A stretch of DNA of 64,000 bases. Origin: Roseburia lenta (GTDB taxonomy: Bacteria > Bacillota > Clostridia > Lachnospirales > Lachnospiraceae). Both the position numbers and the translations under genes were made by a program. The stretch spans positions 434,001 through 498,000 of the forward strand of contig NZ_JACOPG010000001.1 in the NCBI RefSeq assembly GCF_014287435.1, written 5' to 3'. This document shows, piece by piece, positions 27,695-36,546 of the stretch; positions within the stretch are counted from its first letter, which is position 1, and every line of letters begins with the position of its first letter. A model generated the notes under the pieces. That model worked only from the letters and a program-made list of their open reading frames with translations. It was not told where the DNA came from and made no database searches.

Positions 27695-29368
27695 TTACAC
27701 TTCCATAATGATCGGCATGATCATCGGACGTCTCTGTGTCTCTTTCCATACGAAATCTCCCAGAGAATCCTTGATCTCGCTCTTGATCTTTGTCCAGTCT
27801 GTCACATTCTTATCCTGCAGGCGATCCATGGTCTCATTCAATACGGCTCTTGCGCTGTCCATGAGATCTTCTGCGCCACGCACATAGACAAATCCACGGG
27901 ACACGATATCCGGTCCTGCCAGGACACGTCCGCTGCCGGACTCTAAGGTAAGCACTACGATAATGATACCATCCTCTGCTAAATGCTGGCGGTCACGCAA
28001 TACGATATTGCCGACATCACCAACGCCGAGTCCATCGACCATGATCGCACCTGTGTGCACATGACCTGCCACCTTTGCACTGTTTTCATCCAGTTCCAGA
28101 ACATCGCCGGAAGATAAGATAAAGATATTGTCCTTATCCATGCCAAGATTTTCTGCGATCTTTGCCTGTGCGATCAGATGCTTGTACTCTCCGTGTACCG
28201 GGATCGCATACTTCGGATGTACCAAAGAATAGATCAGTTTGATCTCTTCTTCGCAGGCATGTCCGGAAACATGCACATCCTGGAAGATCACGTTGGCTCC
28301 CTTTTTGCAGAGTTCATTGATGACATTGGTCACCGCCTTTTCATTTCCCGGGATCGGATGGGAACTGAAAATGATGGTATCGTTTGGCTTGATGGATACC
28401 TTGCGGTGGGTGCCATTTGCCATACGCGACAAAGCTGCCATAGACTCGCCCTGGCTGCCGGTCGTGATCAGTACCGTCTTTTCATCCGGGTAATTCTTTA
28501 ACATCTCAATATCGACCAAAGTGTTGTCCGGCACCTTCAGATAACCGAGTTCTGATGCCGTGGCAATGATATTGACCATACTGCGTCCTTCCACCACTAC
28601 CTTTCGGTCAAACTTGTGGGCAATATTGATGATCTGCTGCACACGGTCTACATTGGACGCAAACGTCGCGATGATGATGCGGGAATTTGTGTGTTCCGCA
28701 AAAAGCGCCTCAATCGTCTTTCCTACAGTACGCTCTGACTGGGTAAAGCCCTTGCGCTCTGCATTGGTACTATCACACATGAGTGCCAGAACTCCCTTTT
28801 TGCCAAGTTCTCCGAAACGCTGCAAGTCGATCGCATCACCATAAACCGGTGTGTAATCCACTTTAAAGTCACCGGTGTGTACCACAATACCTGCCGGTGA
28901 GTAGATAGCAAGTGCCGCTGCATCCTGGATACTATGGTTGGTACGGATAAACTCTACACGGAAATCGCCCAGATTGATATGCTGTCCGTACTTTACGACC
29001 TTGCGTTTTACTTTTGTCAAAAGATTGTGCTCTTTTAACTTGTTCTCAATCAGACCATTGGTCAGTTTGGTTGCGTAGATCGGCACATTGAGTTCCTTCA
29101 TAACATAAGGAATAGCACCGATATGATCCTCGTGACCATGGGTGATAAAGAAACCTTTGACCTTGTCCTCGTTCTCTTTCAGGTAAGAAATGTCAGGGAT
29201 AACCAAGTCGATTCCCAGCATGTCATCCTCTGGGAATGCAAGTCCGCAATCCACGACAATAATGCTTTCGCCATATTCGAAAGCAGTGATGTTCATTCCA
29301 ATCTGTTCCAGTCCGCCCAATGGAATGATCTTTAATTTCCCTGTATTCTGTTGTTGTTTTTTGTTCAA
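27695..29368 (-). CDS. rnj: Ribonuclease J
   Basis: A 557-residue metallo-beta-lactamase/beta-CASP nuclease (5'-3' exonuclease and endonuclease in RNA decay and rRNA maturation). The metal motif THGHEDHIGA, the later HTGDFKVDYTP, the beta-CASP region GSQGESMAALSRMANG with SSHPIPGNEKAV, and PVHGEYKHL are all present. One RNase J gene is seen here. It sits inside the ireB to trhP series. Confidence 0.96.
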   Translation of the reverse strand: MNKKQQQNTGKLKIIPLGGLEQIGMNITAFEYGESIIVVDCGLAFPEDDMLGIDLVIPDISYLKENEDKVKGFFITHGHEDHIGAIPYVMKELNVPIYATKLTNGLIENKLKEHNLLTKVKRKVVKYGQHINLGDFRVEFIRTNHSIQDAAALAIYSPAGIVVHTGDFKVDYTPVYGDAIDLQRFGELGKKGVLALMCDSTNAERKGFTQSERTVGKTIEALFAEHTNSRIIIATFASNVDRVQQIINIAHKFDRKVVVEGRSMVNIIATASELGYLKVPDNTLVDIEMLKNYPDEKTVLITTGSQGESMAALSRMANGTHRKVSIKPNDTIIFSSHPIPGNEKAVTNVINELCKKGANVIFQDVHVSGHACEEEIKLIYSLVHPKYAIPVHGEYKHLIAQAKIAENLGMDKDNIFILSSGDVLELDENSAKVAGHVHTGAIMVDGLGVGDVGNIVLRDRQHLAEDGIIIVVLTLESGSGRVLAGPDIVSRGFVYVRGAEDLMDSARAVLNETMDRLQDKNVTDWTKIKSEIKDSLGDFVWKETQRRPMIMPIIMEV

Positions 29369-29395
29369 AATATACCTCCTGTTGTTTTGTTTTCT

Positions 29396-29653
29396 TTACA
29401 TCTCAAAGTCAGTATCTTCCACCAACTCTTGAAAAATCTTTACGACCGCTTCAAACTCCACATCGTCCTCTACCACTTCATAAGTGGAGTCTGTGTCATC
29501 TGCTGCAACTTCTTTTAAAATAAAAGCGTCTGTATCTCCCTGACTGTCCTCGGTCACCAGTAAATACTTTTGCTGATTTAAAGTCGTCTCCTCTAACACA
29601 TAAACAGTAATCTCCTCTGCTGTATCCGGGGCAACTAATGTAATGCTTTCCAT
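29396..29653 (-). CDS. DUF1292 family acidic protein
   Basis: An 85-residue acidic protein of the DUF1292 family (YrzB in Bacillus), recognised by the ITLVAPDTAEEITVYVLEE start, the central YLLVTEDSQ strand and the Asp/Glu-rich C-terminus. Function unknown. As in Bacillus it follows ireB and ruvX, with 16 bases to ruvX. Confidence 0.85.
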   Translation of the reverse strand: MESITLVAPDTAEEITVYVLEETTLNQQKYLLVTEDSQGDTDAFILKEVAADDTDSTYEVVEDDVEFEAVVKIFQELVEDTDFEM

Positions 29654-29669
29654 ATGATCTTCCTTCCAC

Positions 29670-30095
29670 TTATACCTGTAGCGAGTCCAAATAGCTCTGC
29701 AAGATCACCATGGCTGCGATCTCGTCTACATATTCTTTCCGATGTTCTCTGCGGATGCCTGTCTCCATCATCGTCTTGTCCGCGGTGACGGTCGACAATC
29801 TTTCGTCCCATAGGATAACCTCAAGGTGTGTGCGGTTCTCCAGCATCTCCTTGAAAGCGAGCGTCTCTTCACAACGCTTTCCCTCTGTGCCATTCATATT
29901 CTTGGGGTATCCCAACACGATCTTATCTGCCTGATAAGATGCAATTAGCTCATCAATCCTTGCCAAGGTCTTACGAAGTTTACTCGGTTTTTCCCTTCGA
30001 ATGATCTCAAGACCCTGGGCAGTCAAAAGTAAAGGGTCACTGATAGCGACCCCTACCGTTTTTGTTCCATAATCTAATCCAAGTACTCTACTCAA
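29670..30095 (-). CDS. ruvX: RuvX/YqgF pre-16S rRNA nuclease
   Basis: A 141-residue RNase H-fold protein with the catalytic Asp in RVLGLDYGTKTVGVAISDP, the IVLGYPKNMNGTEG loop, and the acidic motifs WDERLSTV and KEYVDEIAA. The family removes the 5' extra nucleotides of 16S rRNA. It sits 18 bases after ireB. Confidence 0.95.
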   Translation of the reverse strand: MSRVLGLDYGTKTVGVAISDPLLLTAQGLEIIRREKPSKLRKTLARIDELIASYQADKIVLGYPKNMNGTEGKRCEETLAFKEMLENRTHLEVILWDERLSTVTADKTMMETGIRREHRKEYVDEIAAMVILQSYLDSLQV

Positions 30096-30113
30096 TCTAA
30101 CGCCTACCGCTTC

Positions 30114-30380
30114 CTAATGTTCCCATGCTTTTCCTGCGATGTACTCCTTGAGAAGCTCCTCTACGAGTTCGTCGCGTTCTACCTTCATAATGAGACTACG
30201 CGCATTCTTATGACTGGTGATGAAAGTCGGATCGCCGGACATGATATAACCTACGATCTGGTTGACCGGATTGTATCCCTTTTCATCCAATGCTTCATAG
30301 ACAATACGAAGGATCTCCTTAACGGAAGTCGGTGTCTCCTTTTCAACTCTGAAATACTGTGTGTTACTTAAATTCTGCAT
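30114..30380 (-). CDS. ireB: IreB family regulatory phosphoprotein (DUF965)
   Basis: An 88-residue protein with the IreB core (VKEILRIVYEALDEKGYNPV, NQIVGYIMSGDPTFITSHKN, ARSLIMKVERDELVEELLKE). In Enterococcus IreB is phosphorylated by the kinase IreK and restrains cephalosporin resistance. It is first in a tight unit with ruvX and DUF1292, as in other Firmicutes, but here detached from alaS, which lies 31 kb away. Confidence 0.92.
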   Translation of the reverse strand: MQNLSNTQYFRVEKETPTSVKEILRIVYEALDEKGYNPVNQIVGYIMSGDPTFITSHKNARSLIMKVERDELVEELLKEYIAGKAWEH

Positions 30381-30428
30381 AATAAATCCGCACCTATCTG
30401 CTCTTTTGTTATCAAGCTAATTAACTAC

Positions 30429-30457
30429 ATTTTAGTATATTGTAACAAATTTGTAAA
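30429..30457 (-). promoter_or_regulatory. Sigma-A-type promoter of the ireB-ruvX-DUF1292-rnj-trmR-trhP unit
   Basis: On the minus strand TTTACA (30452-30457), a 17-base spacer and TAAAAT (30429-30434), about 48 bases before the ireB ATG. A break in cotranscription with mtaB is plausible. Confidence 0.65.
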
Positions 30458-30480
30458 GAACTCTGCGTCTTTCCCTTGTA

Positions 30481-31869
30481 TTATTCCCGCAAAAGATAAA
30501 TATTCTCCGCGATCTGCTCGCCTAAAATACCTTTTTTGATCTGGTTGGAAAGATCCTCATTTGTCGGATAAGCCACGCGGATGTATTCTCTCGTATATCC
30601 TGTATAATAGGATCTGCCATCCCACTCCCATGGGGTCTCGAACAGAACTTCTACCTCCCGCCCCACATAGGACTGGCGGTAAGCATGTGACATGACATCT
30701 TCCAAGGTCAGCAGGATGTCACTGCGCCTGGCCTTGATCTTCTCATCCACCTGATCCGGCATGACTGCCGCCTTTGTGCCTTTGCGTTTGGAATATTTGA
30801 AAATATGCATTTCATAAAAGCCAATATGGTCTACATATTCTTTTGTGGTCTCAAATTCTTCTTCTGTCTCGCCCGGAAATCCCACGATCACATCGGTCGT
30901 GATCGCCGGCGCATCAAAATACTTGCGAAGCATGGCACATCCTGCCTCATACTCTGCCGCCGTATATTTGCGGTTCATGCGCTTTAAGGTCGCATCGCAT
31001 CCACTCTGTAAAGAAAGATGAAAATGCGGGCAGATCTTGTCCACCTTTGCCAGGCGGGACGCAAATGCTTCCGTGATGATCTGCGGCTCCAAAGAACCCA
31101 GACGGATGCGATCAATGCCCTGCACTTTTGCAACCGCTTCAATCAATTCCAATAAGTGATTGTGCTCAAATCCACTGTTATAATTTTCTGTCAGACCATA
31201 GGAACTCAGATGGATCCCGGTCAGAACCACTTCGCGGTAGCCGCTTTTTGCAAGCCCTTCCACTTCCTTTACCACGTCCTCGATCGCGCGGCTACGCACA
31301 CGTCCTCTGGCATAAGGGATGATGCAATAAGAACAGAACTGATTGCAACCATCCTGCACCTTGATGAAGGCTCTGGTATGTTCGGCAGTCTTATTGACCA
31401 GAAAATACTCATAATCCTGCCCATCCTGATTGATGTCCACGCAGTCGACGACCTTTTCTTCCACCGCTCCGGCATCTGCCGATTTCTCGGCGCCCTCTGC
31501 AAGATTGATTGGATTTTTGGCTTCAAATTCTGCGATGCGCTCCACCAGATGATTTTTCTGGTTGTTGCCGATGACGATATCCACTGCCAGATCTGCCAAG
31601 ACTTCTTCTGTGCTTGTCTGCACATAGCAGCCTGCCGCCACGACAATAGCGTGGGGATTTTTCTTTTTTGCCCGGTGGATCATCTGGCGCGACTTGCGGT
31701 CTGCCATATTCGTTACCGAACAGGTATTGATCACATACACATCTGCCACATCTGTAAAGGCTACGATCTCATATCCGGCATGCTCCAATAACTCCTGCAT
31801 CGCGTCCGTCTCATATGCATTTACCTTGCACCCCAAATTGTGAAGCGCGGCTCTTTTTCTTGTTGTCAT
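30481..31869 (-). CDS. mtaB: tRNA t6A37 methylthiotransferase
   Basis: A 462-residue radical SAM methylthiotransferase that turns t6A37 into ms2t6A in ANN-decoding tRNAs. N-terminal UPF0004 domain (HNLGCKVNAYET, INTCSVTN, AAGCYVQ cysteines for one cluster), radical SAM motif CNQFCSYCIIPYARG (CX3CX2C) and a C-terminal TRAM domain. The start at 31869 (MTTRKRAALHNLGCKVN) is chosen; an in-frame ATG 21 codons upstream has no ribosome site and adds a non-homologous leader. Confidence 0.94.
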   Translation of the reverse strand: MTTRKRAALHNLGCKVNAYETDAMQELLEHAGYEIVAFTDVADVYVINTCSVTNMADRKSRQMIHRAKKKNPHAIVVAAGCYVQTSTEEVLADLAVDIVIGNNQKNHLVERIAEFEAKNPINLAEGAEKSADAGAVEEKVVDCVDINQDGQDYEYFLVNKTAEHTRAFIKVQDGCNQFCSYCIIPYARGRVRSRAIEDVVKEVEGLAKSGYREVVLTGIHLSSYGLTENYNSGFEHNHLLELIEAVAKVQGIDRIRLGSLEPQIITEAFASRLAKVDKICPHFHLSLQSGCDATLKRMNRKYTAAEYEAGCAMLRKYFDAPAITTDVIVGFPGETEEEFETTKEYVDHIGFYEMHIFKYSKRKGTKAAVMPDQVDEKIKARRSDILLTLEDVMSHAYRQSYVGREVEVLFETPWEWDGRSYYTGYTREYIRVAYPTNEDLSNQIKKGILGEQIAENIYLLRE

Positions 31870-31918
31870 TGTCCTTTTCCCTGCTAAGATCACCCGTTCC
31901 TTTTGTGCATGTTTTTCA

Positions 31919-31947
31919 TTGACTTTTCCCATGCAATGAATTACGAT
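31919..31947 (+). promoter_or_regulatory. Probable promoter of the HPr-like gene
   Basis: TTGACT, a 17-base spacer and TACGAT (4 of 6 matches), 39 bases before the HPr-like start, divergent from mtaB. Confidence 0.45.
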
Positions 31948-31985
31948 AAGCGTATAAAATCAATACATTGAAGGAGGCATATGAC

Positions 31986-32219
31986 ATGCAAAAAGTTGTG
32001 ATTTCTTTAAATTCAATTGATAAAGTTAAATCTTTCGTAAATACGATCAGCCAGTATGATTTCGATTTCGACCTCATCTCCGGCAGATACGTGATCGATG
32101 CCAAGTCTATCATGGGTATCTTCAGTTTAGACCTCTCTAAGCCGATCGATCTTACCATCCATACCGATGAAGACACGACAGAAGTTATGGCAGCACTTGA
32201 GCCATACATCATCAAATAA
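31986..32219 (+). CDS. HPr-like protein without the phosphorylatable histidine
   Basis: A 77-residue protein of HPr length and fold pattern (MQKVVISLNSIDKVKSF at the start, RYVIDAKSIMGIFSLD in the middle). Canonical HPr carries GIHARPA with His15, phosphorylated by PTS enzyme I; here that stretch reads SIDKVKSF, with no His and no Arg. The region around regulatory Ser46 (KSIMG) is kept. It therefore cannot relay PEP phosphate and is probably a regulatory or structural relative. The start at 31986 lies nine bases after AAGGAGG. It has its own promoter and terminator, the only plus-strand gene between mtaB and thiI. Confidence 0.82.
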   Translation: MQKVVISLNSIDKVKSFVNTISQYDFDFDLISGRYVIDAKSIMGIFSLDLSKPIDLTIHTDEDTTEVMAALEPYIIK

Positions 32220-32236
32220 TTCATTTGACTACTTTT

Positions 32237-32269
32237 AAAAGCATCCTGCATATAGCAGGATGCTTTTTT
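32237..32269. terminator. Bidirectional terminator between the HPr-like gene and thiI
   Basis: AAAGCATCCTGC and GCAGGATGCTTT form the stem, with T runs on both strands; it abuts the thiI stop codon. Confidence 0.85.
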
Positions 32270-33451
32270 CTATGCTTCTACATGGATCGTCTCGACGGTA
32301 CTGATCGCCTGATCCATCAGATCGTCGATCACATCCGCCAGTTTCTCCTCTGACTTTTTGATCACATTCACATTCGGCTTTGTCACCGGATGCTTTGCCA
32401 CAAAGATCGTACAGCAATCTTCATACGGCAGGATGGATGTCTCATAAGTACCGATCTTCTCGGACACCTCTACGATCTCCTGCTTGTCAAATCCGATCAG
32501 CGGACGATATACCGGCATGGTACACACTTCGTTGGTCGCCATCAAAGACTGCATGGTCTGGGATGCCACCTGTCCGATACTCTCGCCTGTGATCAATCCT
32601 AAACAGCCATCTTCTTTTGCAAAATGTTCTGCGATCTTCATCATGTATCTGCGCATAATGATCGTCAATTCCTCATGCGGGCATTTTTCATAGATAGCCA
32701 ACTGGATATCTGTGAAGTTGACCACATGCAGATCGATCGGACCCGTATAGGCTGAAATCTCCTTTGCCAGATCAACGACCTTTTGCTTTGCACGCTCGGA
32801 AGTGTAAGGCGGTGCATGGAAATAAGTCGCATCAATGGCAACACCACGTTTGGAGATCATATAGCCTGCAACCGGACTGTCGATACCACCGGATAAAAGG
32901 AGCATTGCCTTTCCGCCTGTGCCGACCGGCATACCGCCCGGTCCCGGGATCTCCTCGGAATAAAAACTGATCTGCTCACGGATTTCCACATAAAGCATCA
33001 CATTCGGATCGTGCACATCCACGCTCATATCCGGGAACGCATCCAGAATCTTTTCGCCCAAGGCTGCATTGAGTTCCATGGAATCCATCGGATAATTCTT
33101 TCTGGCACGACGTGCCTTTACCTTAAAAGTCATGTGCTTATCCGGGTAGATCTGATCCATATAGGAAACAACCTGTTCTGCCAATTTATCAAAGCCCTCG
33201 TCCTCGACCATGACAGCCGGACAGATGCCTGTGATACCAAAAACATGGCTGAGTGCTTCTATGGTCTCCTCATAATCATAGTCACCTTCGGTTTCCACAA
33301 ACACACGTCCCTGCTGCTTGTGCACATGAAAAGTGCCATCCACACTGCGCAGAGCATAACAGATCTGGCGCACCAGTGCATCCTCAAAAAGATGGCGGTT
33401 CTTGCCCTTGATACCGATCTCTGCATATTTGATCAAAAATGCCTTATACAT
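32270..33451 (-). CDS. thiI: tRNA 4-thiouridine synthase ThiI
   Basis: A 393-residue protein with an N-terminal ferredoxin-like and THUMP tRNA-binding part (about 1-165) and an adenylating PP-loop domain (LLSGGIDSPVAGYMISKRG near residue 185). It makes s4U8 in tRNA and may supply sulfur for thiamine. It ends without the rhodanese domain of the E. coli enzyme, the usual Firmicute form, relying on a dedicated cysteine desulfurase, here just upstream. The start at 33451 (AAGGAG) gives MYKAFLIKYAEIGIKGKNR; the longer open frame is not homologous. Confidence 0.95.
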   Translation of the reverse strand: MYKAFLIKYAEIGIKGKNRHLFEDALVRQICYALRSVDGTFHVHKQQGRVFVETEGDYDYEETIEALSHVFGITGICPAVMVEDEGFDKLAEQVVSYMDQIYPDKHMTFKVKARRARKNYPMDSMELNAALGEKILDAFPDMSVDVHDPNVMLYVEIREQISFYSEEIPGPGGMPVGTGGKAMLLLSGGIDSPVAGYMISKRGVAIDATYFHAPPYTSERAKQKVVDLAKEISAYTGPIDLHVVNFTDIQLAIYEKCPHEELTIIMRRYMMKIAEHFAKEDGCLGLITGESIGQVASQTMQSLMATNEVCTMPVYRPLIGFDKQEIVEVSEKIGTYETSILPYEDCCTIFVAKHPVTKPNVNVIKKSEEKLADVIDDLMDQAISTVETIHVEA

Positions 33452-33464
33452 AATTTTCTCCTTT

Positions 33465-34619
33465 TTAACTTCTTCTGTATTTTGCCAGCATTGGAACCAG
33501 TTCTGCCATAGCCTCCAATGCATAATCAATTTCTTCCTTTGTTGTGTGTACGGAAAAACTGAACCGTACCGTAGACTCCAACAACTCGCGTTTCAATCCG
33601 ATCGACTGCAAAGTCCTGCTGACCGCCGGCTTGTTGGAAGAACATGCGCTTCCGGCAGAGACATAGATTTCTCTGTCCTCAAGGGCATGCAGGAGCACTT
33701 CACTGCGCACACCGGATACGCTGACACTGACGATATGCGGTGCGTTACTGTGATCCTTGTGACCATTGACACTGACGCCGTCAATCTTTTCTACTTCTGC
33801 GATAAAATAATCACGCAGACGATACATTTGCATGATCTTGGCATCAAAATTCTGATAGATCTCCATGGCTGCCTGCCCCAGACCTGCGATTGCCGGTACA
33901 TTTTCCGTACCGGAACGGAGTCCTCTCTCCTGACCACCGCCAAGGATCAATGGATGCACCTTGACCTTATCTCTTACAAATAAAAATCCGCTGCCCTTTG
34001 GTCCGTGGATCTTGTGCCCACTGACGGATAAAAGATCGATTCCCATGCGCTTCGGATAAATGCGGAATTTGCCATAAGACTGGATGGCATCCACATGAAA
34101 GAGACAGTTTGGATTGGTCTGCTTGATCAGACGCGCCGCTTCCTCCACCGGCTGTACGGCTCCGATCTCATTATTTACATGCATGATGGATACCAGAATG
34201 GTATCGCTACACATGGCATCTTTTAGATCCTGTAAGGAAATACAGCCATAAGCATCCACCGGCAGATAAGTAACGGCAAATCCCTGTTCTTCCAAATAGG
34301 CAAAAGGATTTGCCACCGAAGGATGTTCGATCGCCGTCGTGATCACATGCATGCCGGATCTTTTATTGGCAAGCGCACTTCCCACGATCGCCAGATTATT
34401 GCTCTCGCTCCCCCCGGAGGTAAAATAAATTTCTTTTTCATTTACCTTGAGTGTCTGCGCGATCCGTTTTCTTGCTTCTTTTACATAGTTTTCGGCTTCC
34501 ATACCACAGTTATGCAGAGAGGATGGATTGCCGTAATCCACCCGGAGCAGGCGCATCATCAGATCTGCTGCTTCCTGTGAGCACTGCGTGGTCGCTGAGT
34601 TGTCTAAATATGCTTCCAT
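33465..34619 (-). CDS. Cysteine desulfurase (NifS/NifZ type) partner of ThiI
   Basis: A 384-residue PLP enzyme that takes sulfur from cysteine as a protein persulfide. Visible are the start YLDNSATT, the PLP lysine in SVSGHKIHGPKG (about residue 200), the HVDAIQSYGK aspartate and the persulfide cysteine in SAGSACSS (about residue 325). Only 13 bases separate it from thiI. This nifZ-thiI pair is known from Bacillus, so the main acceptor is probably ThiI rather than an iron-sulfur scaffold. Confidence 0.93.
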   Translation of the reverse strand: MEAYLDNSATTQCSQEAADLMMRLLRVDYGNPSSLHNCGMEAENYVKEARKRIAQTLKVNEKEIYFTSGGSESNNLAIVGSALANKRSGMHVITTAIEHPSVANPFAYLEEQGFAVTYLPVDAYGCISLQDLKDAMCSDTILVSIMHVNNEIGAVQPVEEAARLIKQTNPNCLFHVDAIQSYGKFRIYPKRMGIDLLSVSGHKIHGPKGSGFLFVRDKVKVHPLILGGGQERGLRSGTENVPAIAGLGQAAMEIYQNFDAKIMQMYRLRDYFIAEVEKIDGVSVNGHKDHSNAPHIVSVSVSGVRSEVLLHALEDREIYVSAGSACSSNKPAVSRTLQSIGLKRELLESTVRFSFSVHTTKEEIDYALEAMAELVPMLAKYRRS

Positions 34620-34687
34620 CTTTTTTCCTATTCTATCATTCTATTACTCTTAGTTTATTCATATACCTGCCAGAATCCACAGGCATT

Positions 34688-35422
34688 TTATTGCATTTCT
34701 GTCGCAAGCATGACCATGGACATGGTCGTGATCGCCGCTGTGTCGGTGCGCAGGATCCTGCTTCCCAAAGAGACGACCTGCATGCAATCTTTTACTGCAT
34801 CGATCTCTTCTTTTGCAAATCCACCTTCCGGTCCGATCATGATGCTGATCGTCTTTGCATCCCGGATCTTTGTCAGAGCATCTTTTGTCGCCTCCATGCC
34901 CTTAGCACATTCATAAGGCACCAGACATAGATCACACTCTTTTGCGTAAGCCATGGCATCACGGTAAGTCATGAAATCATGTACGACCGGGATGCGGCTG
35001 CGTTTGGACTGCTTTGCCGCAGATTCTGCGATCGCCTGATAACGTTTGAGGCGCGCAGCCTTTTTCTTGGCATCCAGTTTTACCACACAATATTTCATCT
35101 CCACCGGGATGATCTCATAAACACCAAGTTCCACCGCCTTTTCGATCACCGTTTCCATACGGTCACCCTTTGGCACTGCCTGAAAAAGATAAATACGTTT
35201 TTCTAATTCGGTGGATGCCACTTCTTCCAAGACCCGAAGCGTGACCTGTCCTTTGTCCGCCGACTCTATCTGACACAGATAATTGTCGCCCTCATGCGTG
35301 CTGACACGAAGCTGCTCTCCCTGGCGCATACGGAGCACCTGTAGCAAATGTCTGGCATCCTCGCCCTCTACCATAAATGTATCATCGATCTTGACCGACT
35401 GATCCACAAAAATCTGTTGCAT
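34688..35422 (-). CDS. rsmE: 16S rRNA (uracil-1498-N3)-methyltransferase
   Basis: A 244-residue SPOUT methyltransferase with an N-terminal PUA-like domain and the C-terminal knot motifs IGPEGGFAKEEIDAV and VSLGSRILRTDTAAI. It lies 29 bases after prmA, the standard Firmicute pair. Confidence 0.95.
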   Translation of the reverse strand: MQQIFVDQSVKIDDTFMVEGEDARHLLQVLRMRQGEQLRVSTHEGDNYLCQIESADKGQVTLRVLEEVASTELEKRIYLFQAVPKGDRMETVIEKAVELGVYEIIPVEMKYCVVKLDAKKKAARLKRYQAIAESAAKQSKRSRIPVVHDFMTYRDAMAYAKECDLCLVPYECAKGMEATKDALTKIRDAKTISIMIGPEGGFAKEEIDAVKDCMQVVSLGSRILRTDTAAITTMSMVMLATEMQ

Positions 35423-35451
35423 CCTAACTCCTTATTCTCATAACATCGGCT

Positions 35452-36408
35452 CTATTTACAAGCCGTGATGTTGCGCCATTCTCCCTGCGCATTGCTTTCT
35501 ACCACCTGTAGTCCTGCCGCAATCAGCGCATCCGCTACTTCCTGCTCCTTGAAATCAATAATACCGGAAGTGATCAGTTTTGCCCCCGGCTTCATGCTTG
35601 CTGCCAGTGCCGGAGCCATCGGGATAATGATGTCTGCCAAAATATTGGCTACCACGACATCATACTTTTCCTTTCCCACCTTATCCTGCAATGCCTCATC
35701 ATCAATGAGATTTCCTACATAAAAATCGCCCAGAGACTTGTCTAAGTGATTGACTGCAAAATTATCATAAGAGGATGCAATGCAATCCTCATCAATATCT
35801 GTGCCTACCACATGCTGTGCGCCGAGTTTTAATGCCACGATAGAAAGGATACCACTGCCACATCCTACATCAAGGACTTGATCGCCTTCTTGCAGATATT
35901 TTTGTAACTGGCGAATCACCAGTTGGGTACTCTCGTGCTTTCCCGTACCAAAGGATACGCCCGGATCAATCTCCACAAGTGTCATGTCCGATTTGTCCTC
36001 CGGCATGTCTTCCCAGGTAGGTTTAATAAAAATATTGCCGATGGAAAAAGAAGAAAAATAGGCTTTCCAGTTGTCACGCCAATCCGCCTCGTCTGAGATT
36101 TCAGTCGTGATCGTACCCTCGCCGATCTGGGCATACGTTGACATATCGTCCAAAGCCTGTCTTACTTTTTCCAAGATCTCGGATGCGTCTGCCTCATCTT
36201 CTTCCAGATAAAAACTAATGCGTGAAGATCCATCGTCCTCCGGCAGATCCGGTTGCAGTTCTTCAAATACACCGCCCTGTCTGTCCGCATCCGGAACCGG
36301 GATAAGGTTATCGATCTCTACACTGGTAATGCCCAGTTCCGATAGCATGGCACAGACCAATTCCTCTGCATCCGTTCTTGTATTTATCGTGTATTTATTC
36401 CACCGCAT
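35452..36408 (-). CDS. prmA: Ribosomal protein L11 methyltransferase
   Basis: A 318-residue class I methyltransferase: an N-terminal substrate domain (about 1-110) and the catalytic domain with VLDVGCGSGILSIVALKLGA and the VVANILADIIIPMAP motif (NPF-type). In Bacillus it directly follows dnaJ; here about 12.5 kb of other genes intervene. Confidence 0.95.
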   Translation of the reverse strand: MRWNKYTINTRTDAEELVCAMLSELGITSVEIDNLIPVPDADRQGGVFEELQPDLPEDDGSSRISFYLEEDEADASEILEKVRQALDDMSTYAQIGEGTITTEISDEADWRDNWKAYFSSFSIGNIFIKPTWEDMPEDKSDMTLVEIDPGVSFGTGKHESTQLVIRQLQKYLQEGDQVLDVGCGSGILSIVALKLGAQHVVGTDIDEDCIASSYDNFAVNHLDKSLGDFYVGNLIDDEALQDKVGKEKYDVVVANILADIIIPMAPALAASMKPGAKLITSGIIDFKEQEVADALIAAGLQVVESNAQGEWRNITACK

Positions 36409-36498
36409 ATCTATTCTCCATTTTCTATAACATATAGCCTTGCTAAACTAATGTATTGTACCATGGATTGCCCGTTTTGACAATGCGTGAATACGCGC

Positions 36499-36534
36499 AA
36501 AAAATGCGGTCACCACACCGGGCAACCGCATTTT
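36499..36534 (-). terminator. Intrinsic terminator after the chemoreceptor gene
   Basis: On the minus strand AAAATGCGGTTGCC and GGTGACCGCATTTT form the stem and a T run follows, 12 bases after the stop. Confidence 0.8.
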
Positions 36535-36546
36535 ACTAAAGTTCTT

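Noticed and set aside
31156..31791. 211-codon plus-strand open frame inside mtaB
   Set aside because: Antisense to conserved radical SAM and UPF0004 motifs; no ribosome site.
33465..34619. Assignment of the cysteine desulfurase as a nitrogenase-type NifS or general IscS
   Set aside because: There are no iscU, sufU or nif genes nearby; the 13-base linkage to thiI points to the ThiI-dedicated type.
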